Positions 34,398 through 43,596 of a DNA stretch of 64,000 nucleotides are shown here, one piece after another (the stretch's first letter is position 1; every line of letters starts with the position of its first letter). Location: assembly GCF_003991355.1 (NCBI RefSeq), contig NZ_RCSU01000014.1, forward strand, positions 1 to 64,000, read 5' to 3'. The position numbers were made by a program, and so were the translations under genes. The stretch is from Pseudoflavitalea rhizosphaerae. GTDB lineage: Bacteria > Bacteroidota > Bacteroidia > Chitinophagales > Chitinophagaceae. The notes under the pieces are model-generated. The model was given only the letters and a program-made list of their open reading frames with translations. It ran no database searches and had not been told where the DNA came from.

Positions 34398-35294
34398 ATG
34401 ACAACCGTAAATAAGTATCTCTCGCTCGTAAAATTCTCGCATACGATTTTTGCGATGCCCTTTGCCATGATTGGACTGGTGCTTGGATTTGCCTCCCGTA
34501 AATATTTCCTCATGACCGAACCTGCTCCCATGTGGAAACTGTTCATCCTGGTAGTGCTCTGCATGGTGTTTGCACGAAGTGCGGCCATGGCTTTCAACCG
34601 CTGGCTGGATGCGAAATTCGACAAACTCAATCCAAGAACAGCCATCCGGGAAATACCGGCCGGTATACTGAAAGCAGACAGTGTGCTTTGGTTCACCATC
34701 ATATGTAGCATCCTCTTCATTGTGTGTACCAGTTTGATCAATCCAATCTGTTTCTATCTTTCTCCCATTGCGCTTTTGGTAGTGCTGGGATATAGTTATA
34801 CCAAGCGCTTCACGCCGCTCTGCCATTTGATCCTCGGCCTCGGTCTCAGCCTGGCGCCAATCGGTGCTTACCTGGCAGTAACAGGTGAGTTCGCACTGCT
34901 GCCCATCTTCTTCTCCGTGGCCGTGATCTGCTGGGTGAGTGGTTTCGATATCATCTATGCATTGCAGGATGAAGCATTCGACAAGGCCAATAAATTGTAT
35001 TCCATTCCTGCTGCGCTCGGTGCAGCCAAAGCGCTCCGTGTATCTGAGCTGCTTCACCTCGTGAGCACCGCTTGTGTGGTGGCTGCTGGTGTGTATGGAC
35101 ATTTCCACTGGCTCTATTGGATCGGTGTGGCTGTATTTGCAGGTATGTTGCTATACCAGCATTCCATTGTAAAACCCAATGACCTCCGTAGGGTGAACCT
35201 GGCTTTCATGACGGCCAATGGTATTGCCAGCGTGGTATTTGCTGTTTTCGTGATCGCAGACCTTTTTGTTCAGCCACCTGTACACAATTTTTAA
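34398..35294 (+). CDS. UbiA-family prenyltransferase
   Basis: 298 residues with about eight membrane helices. Both Asp-rich motifs are visible: NRWLDAKFDKLNPRTAIREIPAG and YALQDEAFDKANKLYSIP. It attaches a polyprenyl chain to an aromatic acceptor. The sequence looks like 4-hydroxybenzoate polyprenyltransferase; in menaquinone-using Bacteroidota the homologue can serve the futalosine route (MqnP). ATG 34398 opens MTTVNKYLSLVKFSHTIFAMP. It lies between the RNA methyltransferase and ruvX genes, within a tight operon. Confidence 0.92.
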   Translation: MTTVNKYLSLVKFSHTIFAMPFAMIGLVLGFASRKYFLMTEPAPMWKLFILVVLCMVFARSAAMAFNRWLDAKFDKLNPRTAIREIPAGILKADSVLWFTIICSILFIVCTSLINPICFYLSPIALLVVLGYSYTKRFTPLCHLILGLGLSLAPIGAYLAVTGEFALLPIFFSVAVICWVSGFDIIYALQDEAFDKANKLYSIPAALGAAKALRVSELLHLVSTACVVAAGVYGHFHWLYWIGVAVFAGMLLYQHSIVKPNDLRRVNLAFMTANGIASVVFAVFVIADLFVQPPVHNF

Positions 35295-35295
35295 T

Positions 35296-35709
35296 ATGGC
35301 AAGGATCATCGCAATTGATTATGGTGGAAAGCGTACAGGCCTTGCCGTTACTGATCCCCTGCAGATCGTGGCAACGGGTCTCACCACTATCGATACCCCT
35401 CAGTTATTCAAATACCTCAAGGATTATTTCAGCAAAGAAGCAGTGGAGCTGATCCTTATCGGCATGCCTACCAACTGGGATGACTCCGATACACATGCCA
35501 CGCCACTGGTGCGGAAAGCCATTGAGCGCTTGCATAAGGAGTTCCCGCAGATCCCTGTAAAGACCGTTGATGAACGCTATACCAGTAAAATGGCCAAACA
35601 GGCGATGTTGCAGATGGGCATGAAAAAGAAGGAAAGGCAGAACAAAGCCCTGGTAGATGAGATTGCCGCTACCATTATGCTGCAGGAGTATATGCAACAG
35701 AATGGCTGA
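35296..35709 (+). CDS. ruvX: RuvX/YqgF family Holliday-junction resolvase-like protein
   Basis: 137 residues, typical length. RNase H-like fold: ARIIAIDYGGKRTGLAVTD with the first catalytic Asp, LILIGMPTNWDDSDT, VDERYTSKMAKQAM and the C-terminal ALVDEIAATIMLQEYM with Asp/Glu. The family processes pre-16S rRNA 5' ends in E. coli. ATG 35296 lies one base behind the ubiA stop, so they are coupled; repeat copy E begins about 20 bases after its stop. Confidence 0.93.
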   Translation: MARIIAIDYGGKRTGLAVTDPLQIVATGLTTIDTPQLFKYLKDYFSKEAVELILIGMPTNWDDSDTHATPLVRKAIERLHKEFPQIPVKTVDERYTSKMAKQAMLQMGMKKKERQNKALVDEIAATIMLQEYMQQNG

Positions 35710-35729
35710 TTTTCAAATTCTTACAGAGT

Positions 35730-35844
35730 GTGCCCAGTCGCTCGCCTCTGGCGAGTGACTTTTAATTAGTCGCCTCCGGCGACGCAGTGTTCGCCGGAGG
35801 CGAACAAAAATAAGTCACTCGCCGGGAGGCGAGCGACTGCCAGC
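35730..35844. repeat. Dispersed palindromic element, copy E
   Basis: Outer arms 35736-35760 and about 35814-35838 begin AGTCGCTCGCC and end GGCGAGCGACT with one or two mismatches. The core order is GTCGCC hairpin then TTCGCC hairpin, the reverse of copies B and C, so this copy lies in the opposite orientation. Located 3' of ruvX. Confidence 0.9.
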
Positions 35845-35925
35845 ACCACGCTCTTTTTCCCTGCCCCACGCTTTTGTTGCCGGCCCCACGCTCTTTTTGC
35901 CATTACTCCGCCCCTTGCCATTACT
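35844..35925. repeat. Short tandem repeats behind copy E
   Basis: Three units with an exact 20-base period: CACCACGCTCTTTTTCCCTG (35844-35863), CCCCACGCTTTTGTTGCCGG (35864-35883) and CCCCACGCTCTTTTTGCCAT (35884-35903). GCCATTACT is then duplicated at 35899 and 35917. The second copy adjoins the def promoter. Confidence 0.7.
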
Positions 35926-35944
35926 GTTTTTTGGAGTAAATTTG
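35915..35944 (+). promoter_or_regulatory. Promoter of def
   Basis: TTG at 35915-35917, 19 bases, TAAATTTG at 35937-35944: a strong match. The def start codon is 40 bases downstream. Confidence 0.75.
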
Positions 35945-35984
35945 CAGAATTCACTAATAATCAAGTAATCAAGCAAGTAATAAA

Positions 35985-36566
35985 ATGATTCTTCCAATTG
36001 TTGCTTATGGCGCGCCCATTCTCAGGACTGTTGCAAAAGACATTACCCCTGATTATCCGGGCCTGGCGAAGCTGATAGAGGATATGTGGGAAACGATGTA
36101 TGCATCCAATGGAGTAGGGCTGGCCGCTCCCCAGATCAACCGCGATATCCGTTTGTTCGTAGTTGACAGTGCACAGATCTTCGAGAATATGGATGCTGAT
36201 GATGACGACAGGAAACATTCCGACGCACCAGGCGTTAAGCAGGTGTTCATCAACGCACATATCAAATCCCTCGACGGAGAAGAATGGGCTTATAACGAAG
36301 GCTGTCTGAGTATCCCCAAGATCCGTGAAGATGTGTACCGCGCAGCTGAAGTAACACTGGAATATGTAGACGAAAATTTCGTTCCCCAAACTAAGACCTT
36401 CAATGGAATCACCGCCCGCGTGATCCTGCACGAATATGATCATATCGAAGGAAAGCTCTTCATCGATTACCTGAAGCCGCTCAAGAAGCGCATGCTCAAA
36501 GGCAAGCTCGACGATATTTCCAAAGGAAAGGTAAGAGTGGATTATAAAATGACATTCCAAAAGTAA
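35985..36566 (+). CDS. def: Peptide deformylase
   Basis: 193 residues. It removes the formyl group from nascent proteins. The three motifs are present: GVGLAAPQI, EGCLSIP with the Cys metal ligand, and HEYDHIEG with two His ligands and the catalytic Glu. An insert of acidic residues (MDADDDDRKHSD) between motifs 1 and 2 is typical of Bacteroidota. Preceded by a clear promoter; the next gene follows after 14 bases. Confidence 0.96.
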   Translation: MILPIVAYGAPILRTVAKDITPDYPGLAKLIEDMWETMYASNGVGLAAPQINRDIRLFVVDSAQIFENMDADDDDRKHSDAPGVKQVFINAHIKSLDGEEWAYNEGCLSIPKIREDVYRAAEVTLEYVDENFVPQTKTFNGITARVILHEYDHIEGKLFIDYLKPLKKRMLKGKLDDISKGKVRVDYKMTFQK

Positions 36567-36580
36567 CCGGCGTTCCCCGC

Positions 36581-37540
36581 ATGAAGTTACTCCCGGTAAT
36601 ATCCTTACTCTGTATCAGTTCTGTGGCTTTTGCACAGAAGGATTCCGCCGTTGGAAAAAGTGATTCCCTGCCCGCGGTGATCGGCAAAAATGCCGTCACG
36701 CTCAAGGAAGTGGTGGTGCGCAGCAATCTCAATGTACCTGCCTTCATCGATCGTATAAAAGAAGATACAAGTTTCTACAAGGCTTTCCGTAACCTGAAAG
36801 TGTTGGGCTATACTGCGCTTAATGATATCCGTATGCAGGACAGGTCTGGTAATGTAAAAGCCACCCTGAACAGCAAAACCAAACAGGAAACCCGCAATGG
36901 CTGCCGGTGGATGATCACAGAGAGTGAGCAATCCACCGGCGATATGTTCGATAAAAAACACAACTTCAATTATTACACGGCTGAAATGTATGCGGGGCTT
37001 TTCTTTGCGAAGGACACCATCTGTGGTGAAAGCAATATCGTGAAAGGCACCAGCTTTACCATGGAAGGCAAGTCCGGCATCGAGAAGCACAAGGAGCAGT
37101 TGAAGATGCTCTTCTTCAATCCCGGCAAGAAGATCCCTGGCATTCCCTTCATCGGGAACAAGATCGCCATCTTTGAGGAAGGTGCTGCAGAGCGGTATGA
37201 TTTCTCCATCGATATGGACCAGTTCAAGGGAGAGATGTGCTATATCTTCAAAGTAACGCCCCGCGAGAATCTGACAGGATCAGAGAAAGACAATATCGTG
37301 ATCAATGAAATGACCACCTGGTTCAATATCGAAACCTGGGATATAGTGGCCCGCAATTATGATCTCAGTTATGGTGCAGGCGTATACTCCTTTGATGTGC
37401 ATATGGAAGTGGAGATGACGAAATTCGAAGACCTCATAGTTCCCAAAGTACTTCGTTACAACGGCTCCTGGAATGTGATCTTCAAAAAGCGTGAGCAGGG
37501 CGTATTTACAGCCACCTTATTTGACTTCACCAGAAAATAG
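36581..37540 (+). CDS. Exported hypothetical protein
   Basis: 319 residues. A signal peptide (MKLLPVISLLCISSVAFAQ) is followed by a segment TLKEVVVRSNLNVPAFIDRIKEDTSFYKAFRNL, then a long beta-rich domain ending VPKVLRYNGSWNVIFKKREQGVFTATLFDFTRK. The alternating strands resemble LolA/outer-membrane sorting folds, but no specific motif allows assignment. It sits 14 bases behind def and probably shares its transcript. Function unknown. Confidence 0.8.
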   Translation: MKLLPVISLLCISSVAFAQKDSAVGKSDSLPAVIGKNAVTLKEVVVRSNLNVPAFIDRIKEDTSFYKAFRNLKVLGYTALNDIRMQDRSGNVKATLNSKTKQETRNGCRWMITESEQSTGDMFDKKHNFNYYTAEMYAGLFFAKDTICGESNIVKGTSFTMEGKSGIEKHKEQLKMLFFNPGKKIPGIPFIGNKIAIFEEGAAERYDFSIDMDQFKGEMCYIFKVTPRENLTGSEKDNIVINEMTTWFNIETWDIVARNYDLSYGAGVYSFDVHMEVEMTKFEDLIVPKVLRYNGSWNVIFKKREQGVFTATLFDFTRK

Positions 37541-37555
37541 CAGAGCGTAACCAGC

Positions 37556-38626
37556 CTAGATAATATTTTTCACTTTTACATAATTCCTCCATTTGTCGAT
37601 AAGCTGTTGCATATCGGAGGGAATCTCACTTTCGAACTGGATATGCTGGCGCGTGCGCGGGTGTGTGAAGCCGATAGTTCGCGCATGCAGGGCGTGACGC
37701 GGGCAGAGAGCAAAGCAGTTATCTACAAACTGTTTGTATTTGCTGAACACAGTGCCTTTCACGATGCGGTCGCCTCCATATAATTCATCGCTGAAGAGGG
37801 GATGGCCGATATGTTTCATGTGTACGCGGATCTGGTGGGTGCGGCCTGTTTCCAGTTCGCATTGCACCATAGTAACGTAGCCCATGCGCTCGAGCACTTT
37901 GTAATGGGTGATGGCTTCCTTGCCATATTCGCCGTCGGGATACGCATCGAAGATCTTACGGAAGCGCTGGTGACGCCCGATATGCGCCACTACAGTGCCA
38001 CAGTCTTCCGCCACATCTCCCCAGACCAGCGCCACGTATTGACGGTGGATGCTATGGTCGAAGAATTGTTTGGCGAGGCTGCTGGCGGCTTTGCCTGTTT
38101 TGGCCAGCACCATGAGACCTGAAGTGTTTTTATCGATCCGGTGAACCAGTCCGAAGCGGGGGAGCTCATCGGTATTGAGGTCCTTGTTTTGTTGCAGCAG
38201 ATGGTAGGCTACGCCATTGATGAGGGTGCCACTGGGATTGCCGCTGGCGGGGTGTACCACCAGTCCGACAGGTTTGTTGATGATAAGGATATCATCGTCT
38301 TCATACTCGATCCTGAGGGGCATCTCTTCCGGCACGATGTCTTCACCCTGAACTTCCTTATCGGAATACACTACAATTTCTTCGCCCGGTTTGATCTTGT
38401 GGTTGCTTTGCACCTGTTTACCGTTGATGAGTACACGACCGCTTTCGATGGCCTGCTGCACTTTGTTGCGGGAGGCATTCTCGATGCGGGCCACCAGGAA
38501 TTTGTCGAGGCGCATGGGCTCCTGCCCGCGGTCAACCACCAGGCTCATGCGCTCGTATAGTTCTTCCGGGCCGTCCTGGCTTTCTTCCATTTCGTTCAGT
38601 GCGTCTTCATTGAGATGTGTAGTCAT
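37556..38626 (-). CDS. RluA-family pseudouridine synthase
   Basis: 356 residues. N-terminal S4 RNA-binding domain (about 33-95, RLDKFLVARIENASRNKVQQAIESGRVLINGK) and the RluA catalytic domain with VVHPASGNPSGTLINGV, the active-site Asp in VHRIDKNTSGLMVLAKT and TGRTHQIRVHMKHIGHPL. The family modifies 23S rRNA; RluD-like by domain order. Acidic N-terminal extension of about 25 residues. Transcribed towards the previous gene and divergent from the large T9SS gene. Confidence 0.94.
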   Translation of the reverse strand: MTTHLNEDALNEMEESQDGPEELYERMSLVVDRGQEPMRLDKFLVARIENASRNKVQQAIESGRVLINGKQVQSNHKIKPGEEIVVYSDKEVQGEDIVPEEMPLRIEYEDDDILIINKPVGLVVHPASGNPSGTLINGVAYHLLQQNKDLNTDELPRFGLVHRIDKNTSGLMVLAKTGKAASSLAKQFFDHSIHRQYVALVWGDVAEDCGTVVAHIGRHQRFRKIFDAYPDGEYGKEAITHYKVLERMGYVTMVQCELETGRTHQIRVHMKHIGHPLFSDELYGGDRIVKGTVFSKYKQFVDNCFALCPRHALHARTIGFTHPRTRQHIQFESEIPSDMQQLIDKWRNYVKVKNII

Positions 38627-38815
38627 AACGTGAAATAGGCAAATTTCCGCAAAGGTACGCCCATGCTGCTCATATACAAAATCTGGTTAATGACATACAA
38701 TATGCGATTGTCCGCATTTTTGTCCGGTGCATCAAAGCAATAAATTGATGGATTATTGGTTATCAGGATTATTTTTACGGCACACGTATCACAATACCTG
38801 ATAAACCCATTCTGA

Positions 38816-41800
38816 ATGCTCCGAACTCTACGCCCTGTACTTCTATGTATTGCTCTTTTATTTTTTATTCCGGCCCTGAAAGCCCAGGTGGATGTTTCGT
38901 CCACAACCGGGACCACCTTTGCTTCCTATGCCAACCTGAAAACGGCATTCGATGCCGTGAATGCGGGCACCCATCAGGGAGTCATCACGATAGCGATCAG
39001 GGGCAATACCACTGAACCTGGCACAGCTACTTTGAATGCGAGCGGGGCCGGCGCCGCCAGTTATTCTAATGTGTTCATCAGCCCGGGTCCCGGTGTTGAT
39101 CCGGTGATCTCCGGAACGGTCAGCAGCGGCCCGGTGGTAAGGTTGAATGGATCGAACAATGTAACCATCGATGGCTCCAACAATTTCACTGACTCGCGGA
39201 ACCTGACCATCACCAATACTGGCGTTTCTGCTCCCTATGTGCTGCAAATTGGTTCAGCAGGCACAACGCCTGTTAGTAATGTTACTGTAAAGAATTCTAT
39301 TCTGATCAACGGCGCCAATACATCCTCAGCCGTAATGGTGGGAGATGCCGGAGTGATGGGTAATCCGGGATATTTCAATAATATCACGCTTCAGAATAAC
39401 AATATCCGCAAAGCGTTTATCGGGATTTACATATATGCAGTGGTGGCTGCGGGGAACGGTAATGTGCTGGTAGACCGGAACGATCTCAATTCCACGGGAA
39501 CGGATGCGATCCGCATGGTAGGGGTTTACGGGCAGGGTGCTAACGGGCTTGTGATCAGGAATAATAATATCGGGAACTTCGAATCCGGCAATGTGGAATT
39601 CGACAGGGCCATCTGGCTGGCCACTGCTACCACCAATGCCGAGATCTCCAACAATACGATAACGGGATTGAGCTATAGCGGAACCAGTTCTTATGCTCCA
39701 ATCGGTATCAATATCTCTCCAGGAGTTGCGAATAGCAATATTGATGTAACCGGCAATACGATCAGTAATCTAAGCAGCAACGGCACATATATGCCAATTG
39801 GCATTTTCCTGTACAGCGCCATGTCCGGAGCCACTATCAGCAATAACAAAGTCAGCAATTTGAAGAACAGGAACACTTCTGGTTATGGTGCAGCGGGCAT
39901 TGCACTGCAGGCAACTATTACTGCTGCTAATGTACAAGTGCAGAATAATTTCGTTTGGGATATTGCCGGTTATGGGTATAACGGCTATGAGGCAAATGAT
40001 AATGGAAATGGCATTGTGATCGATGGTGGCGGTGGTTATGATATCAATTTCAATACAGTTGTATTGAATACGAACCAAACGCTCACCGGCGGTCACCGGG
40101 CATCCTGCCTGCTGGTCACACAAAATGTAATAACAGCAGGAGCAGTGGGCCTGCGCAATAACATTTTCGCCAACCTGCAAACAGTGGGCAATGCCAGCAG
40201 CCGGCTGGCGATCTCCAATTTGTCAACCGACGGTTCAGGCGTTTTCAGTGCTATCGATCATAACGTATACTTCAGTACCAGCACCAACCTGAGCAGTACC
40301 GGCACCAATGCAAGTATCACCAATACTCTGGCGCAACTGCAAACTTCATTGGGAGGCAATACGAATTCATTGAACATTCAACCTGAATTTGTTGGGGCGA
40401 ATGATCTGCATCTGAACAGGGAACAGAATGCAGCGATCGATGCCAAAGGTACACCCATTGGTGGTATCAATACAGATATCGATGGAGAAGCCAGGAATGC
40501 CGCCACACCTGATCCCGGCGCTGATGAATTCATTCCTTGCCCTGTAATCACCGTTGATGCACAACCGCAACCTGTTAATATTTGTGCCACCGCCAATGCA
40601 AGTTTCAGTATATCGGCAACCAATGCACTAACTTATCAATGGCAGGTAGATGAAGGCAGTGGATTTGCTGATATCGCCAATTCCGTTTTGTATGCCGGAG
40701 CAACCACCAATTCATTGACACTTACCAATGTGCCGGCAGGAAACGATGGTTTTATTTATCGATGTATTGTTACGGCAGGGACAGGTTGTAACCCGGTGAA
40801 TTCCAGTCCGGCGCTTCTTACAGTTGGTACACCGGTGGCCATCAGTGCTGATCCCGGAAATATGACTATTTCTCATTTGGATAATACAAGTTTCACTGTT
40901 GCCAATACAGGTACCGGGCCTTTCACCTATCAATGGCAGGTGGATGATGGCGGCGGCTTTACTGATCTCACCAATACTGGTGTATACAGCACGGTAAATA
41001 CTGCTGCACTCACTATCACCGGCGCAACTGTTTCCATGAATGGCTACCAGTACCGGTGCGCCGTAAGCGCTTGCGGCTCGGCCACCAGCAATGCCGCTAC
41101 GCTTACCGTAAACCAGCTTGCACAAACCTTGGATTTTGCCACGCAGACCAATGGAGGAACGGTCACTGTTACTTATGGCGACCCGGCAATTAATGGGGCA
41201 GCCAGCGCTACATCTGGCTTAGCTGTGACATATACCTCCGGCAATACTGCCGTAGCGGATGTGAATGTTTCCGGGCAGGTCACCATCATCGGAGCAGGTA
41301 CCACCACCATCACGGTTTCACAGGCAGGAGATGCCGTGTACCTTCCCGCCACCAATATCAGTTTCACCGTTACGGTGCAGCCGAAAGAGATCATTGTGAA
41401 TGCCCGTTCATTGACCAGGATCTATGGCGACAGTGATCCTTCATTCACTTATACAGTGAATACGCCCCTGCTTGGTGGTGATGTATTTACAGGTGCGCTT
41501 GACCGTGACCCCGGCGAAAATACCGGCATGTACCAGATCCTGCAGAACACACTTACTGCCGGACCGAATTACAATATCATATTCAACAGCAATATCCTCA
41601 CTATCACGCCGAAAGAGCTTACCGTAACAGCCGACGATAAGACCCGGCAATACGGAGTGGCCAATCCTCCGCTTACATTGACCTATTCCGGATTTGCCTT
41701 CGCTGATGATGCATCTGTGCTTACCACGGCGCCCCTGGCCGGCACTTCTGCGGTGCCTGCCAGTTGGCCCGGGGATTACCCGATCACCATTGCAGGAGGC

Positions 41801-42637
41801 GCTTCGTCTAATTACACTTTTACATTTGTGCCGGGAAAACTCACGGTTGAAGCGATACTATTGAATATCGAACAGCAACCAATCAACAGCATGATCTGTG
41901 CCGATGCAAGGGCCACATTCAATACTGCAGTTACTGCAACTCCCTCCATTGCTCCTGTATCTTATCAATGGCAGTACAGTGCAGATGGAATTTCCGGTTG
42001 GTCGGACCTTTCACAGGGCAGTACTGATAGTTATCAAACAAGGGCTGGTTCGCCTTCGGGTTTCTATCGTTGCAGGATAACCGTACCGGGTACCGATTTC
42101 TATTCACAGCCTGCGGAACTGACGATGTACCCGTTGCCCAGGATCAGGGCAGCAAAGTCGAATGATATAGATTGTGCATTCACCAGCGCAAAGTTAGCAG
42201 CAAGTGGTGGAGTGAGCTACCAGTGGTCACCTGCCGGCAGCCTTGATAATGCCAATAGTCCCAATCCCATCGCAACGCCTGATAAGACCACTACTTACCT
42301 GGTGACCGGCACTGATGGGAACGGATGCAGTGGCAGCGATAGAATTCTTGTAACTTATACTCCATCCGAATACAATGTGCCCAATGCCTTCACCCCGAAC
42401 AATGATGGAAAGAATGATTGCTTTGGTGTACGTCACTGGCAGAAAGTAACGGATTTCAGTCTCAGTATTTTTAACCGTTATGGCGCAAGGATCTTCCACA
42501 CCACCGATCTGAGCAAATGCTGGGATGGCAACATCAACGGTGTGCCACAGGCTACCGGCAGCTTTGTGTATTACATCAAAGGCATGGCGCCCTGTGGACT
42601 GATCGAAAGAAAAGGCAGCCTGTTCCTGTTTAGATAA
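38816..42637 (+). CDS. Large secreted repeat protein with T9SS type B (gliding-motility) tail
   Basis: 1273 residues. Signal peptide about 1-23 (IALLFFIPALKA). Parallel beta-helix about 25-560 with repeated NNxI turns (VTIDGSNN, LVIRNNNIGN, AEISNNTITG). Ig-like domains about 577-672 and 673-770 share TYQWQVD. A Big-like segment (about 770-855) is followed by two MBG domains (KEIIVNARSLTRIYGDSDP; KELTVTADDKTRQYGVANPP; about 857-1010) and a further Ig-like unit. The C-terminus (about 1187-1273, NVPNAFTPNNDGKND... SFVYYIKGM) is the gliding-motility-associated sorting domain. Likely a surface polysaccharide-binding or adhesive protein exported by T9SS. Confidence 0.92.
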   Translation: MLRTLRPVLLCIALLFFIPALKAQVDVSSTTGTTFASYANLKTAFDAVNAGTHQGVITIAIRGNTTEPGTATLNASGAGAASYSNVFISPGPGVDPVISGTVSSGPVVRLNGSNNVTIDGSNNFTDSRNLTITNTGVSAPYVLQIGSAGTTPVSNVTVKNSILINGANTSSAVMVGDAGVMGNPGYFNNITLQNNNIRKAFIGIYIYAVVAAGNGNVLVDRNDLNSTGTDAIRMVGVYGQGANGLVIRNNNIGNFESGNVEFDRAIWLATATTNAEISNNTITGLSYSGTSSYAPIGINISPGVANSNIDVTGNTISNLSSNGTYMPIGIFLYSAMSGATISNNKVSNLKNRNTSGYGAAGIALQATITAANVQVQNNFVWDIAGYGYNGYEANDNGNGIVIDGGGGYDINFNTVVLNTNQTLTGGHRASCLLVTQNVITAGAVGLRNNIFANLQTVGNASSRLAISNLSTDGSGVFSAIDHNVYFSTSTNLSSTGTNASITNTLAQLQTSLGGNTNSLNIQPEFVGANDLHLNREQNAAIDAKGTPIGGINTDIDGEARNAATPDPGADEFIPCPVITVDAQPQPVNICATANASFSISATNALTYQWQVDEGSGFADIANSVLYAGATTNSLTLTNVPAGNDGFIYRCIVTAGTGCNPVNSSPALLTVGTPVAISADPGNMTISHLDNTSFTVANTGTGPFTYQWQVDDGGGFTDLTNTGVYSTVNTAALTITGATVSMNGYQYRCAVSACGSATSNAATLTVNQLAQTLDFATQTNGGTVTVTYGDPAINGAASATSGLAVTYTSGNTAVADVNVSGQVTIIGAGTTTITVSQAGDAVYLPATNISFTVTVQPKEIIVNARSLTRIYGDSDPSFTYTVNTPLLGGDVFTGALDRDPGENTGMYQILQNTLTAGPNYNIIFNSNILTITPKELTVTADDKTRQYGVANPPLTLTYSGFAFADDASVLTTAPLAGTSAVPASWPGDYPITIAGGASSNYTFTFVPGKLTVEAILLNIEQQPINSMICADARATFNTAVTATPSIAPVSYQWQYSADGISGWSDLSQGSTDSYQTRAGSPSGFYRCRITVPGTDFYSQPAELTMYPLPRIRAAKSNDIDCAFTSAKLAASGGVSYQWSPAGSLDNANSPNPIATPDKTTTYLVTGTDGNGCSGSDRILVTYTPSEYNVPNAFTPNNDGKNDCFGVRHWQKVTDFSLSIFNRYGARIFHTTDLSKCWDGNINGVPQATGSFVYYIKGMAPCGLIERKGSLFLFR

Positions 42638-42735
42638 AATTGGCTATGGTGAAAAAATATAATGCAGCGTTAATCAATTGATCTTCATAAATATGCAAGG
42701 GAGTTCCTGCCTGTTTCCCAAATCCTGCAAAGCAG

Positions 42736-42743
42736 TATCTTTG
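42736..42743 (+). promoter_or_regulatory. -7 box four bases before lipB
   Basis: TATCTTTG, with only CAGG before the ATG at 42748. The -33 position at 19 bases holds GTTTCC. Suggests a leaderless lipB mRNA. Confidence 0.55.
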
Positions 42744-42747
42744 CAGG

Positions 42748-43458
42748 ATGATTCCCGTCATTTTTGAAGACCTCGGCAATATGTGTTACCAGTCTGCCTG
42801 GGATTACCAGGAGCAACTGTTGAAACAAAAAGTAGAAAAGAAATCAAAGGCTTTCGTTGTTTCAGGTGAGGTGGAGCCCGATGAGGGGCCAATTACGCAT
42901 CATTTTTTGATGGTGGAGCATCCTCCTGTGTACACGCTTGGAAAAAGTGGAAAGATGGAACACGTACTGATCAGTGAGGAGGACCGCAATGCAAAGGGGA
43001 TCGAGTTCTTCAAGATCAACCGCGGCGGTGATATCACTTTCCACGGACCACAACAGATCGTTGGCTATCCTGTTATAGACCTGGAACAATTCTATACGGA
43101 TATCGGCAAATACCTGCGTAACCTGGAAGAAGTGATCATTCTTACCATGGCGGAATACGGACTGAAAGGCGACCGCTCTCCCGGAGAAACAGGCGTATGG
43201 CTTGACCCGGATGATATCACGCGCGCAAGAAAGATCTGCGCCATGGGCATCCGCTGCAGCCGCTGGGTTACGATGCATGGATTTGCTTTTAACGTTAATA
43301 CTGACCTCGATTATTTCAACTATATCGTTCCCTGTGGCATAGAGAACAAAGCCGTGACTTCACTGGAAAAAGAACTCGGTTATGCCTTGCCGATGGAAGA
43401 GGTAAAAGAAAAAGTGAAAAGGAATTTTGAGAAAGTATTCGGCGTGGTGTTACAATAA
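42748..43458 (+). CDS. lipB: Octanoyltransferase (lipoate biosynthesis)
   Basis: 236 residues. It moves the octanoyl group from acyl carrier protein to lipoyl domains. Motifs: HPPVYTLGKSG, RGGDITFHGPQQIVGYPVIDL, the catalytic Lys K162 in RARKICAMGIRCSRWVTMHG and the catalytic Cys C196 in YIVPCGI. The client could include the E2 protein encoded at the right edge of the window. lipA is not adjacent. Repeat copy F follows its stop codon. Confidence 0.96.
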   Translation: MIPVIFEDLGNMCYQSAWDYQEQLLKQKVEKKSKAFVVSGEVEPDEGPITHHFLMVEHPPVYTLGKSGKMEHVLISEEDRNAKGIEFFKINRGGDITFHGPQQIVGYPVIDLEQFYTDIGKYLRNLEEVIILTMAEYGLKGDRSPGETGVWLDPDDITRARKICAMGIRCSRWVTMHGFAFNVNTDLDYFNYIVPCGIENKAVTSLEKELGYALPMEEVKEKVKRNFEKVFGVVLQ

Positions 43459-43465
43459 ACTTACG

Positions 43466-43585
43466 CTGCCGGCAGTCGCTCGCCTCCCGGCGAGTGACTT
43501 TTGTTTCGTCGCCACCGGCGACGCGGTGTTCGCCGGAGGCGAACAAATACAGGTCACTCGCCGGGAGGCGAGCGACTGGCCGCAC
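43466..43585. repeat. Dispersed palindromic element, copy F
   Basis: Outer arms 43474-43498 and 43553-43577 are a perfect 25-bp inverted repeat identical in sequence to those of copy B. Core order (GTCGCC hairpin at about 43507-43522, then TTCGCC hairpin at 43529-43543) is that of copy E. Between convergent genes; it ends 11 bases before the next stop codon. Confidence 0.9.
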
Positions 43586-43596
43586 GCTGAGTGATC

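Noticed and set aside
1-43585. CRISPR array
   Set aside because: The repeated palindromes are kilobases apart, with no regular spacers and no cas genes.
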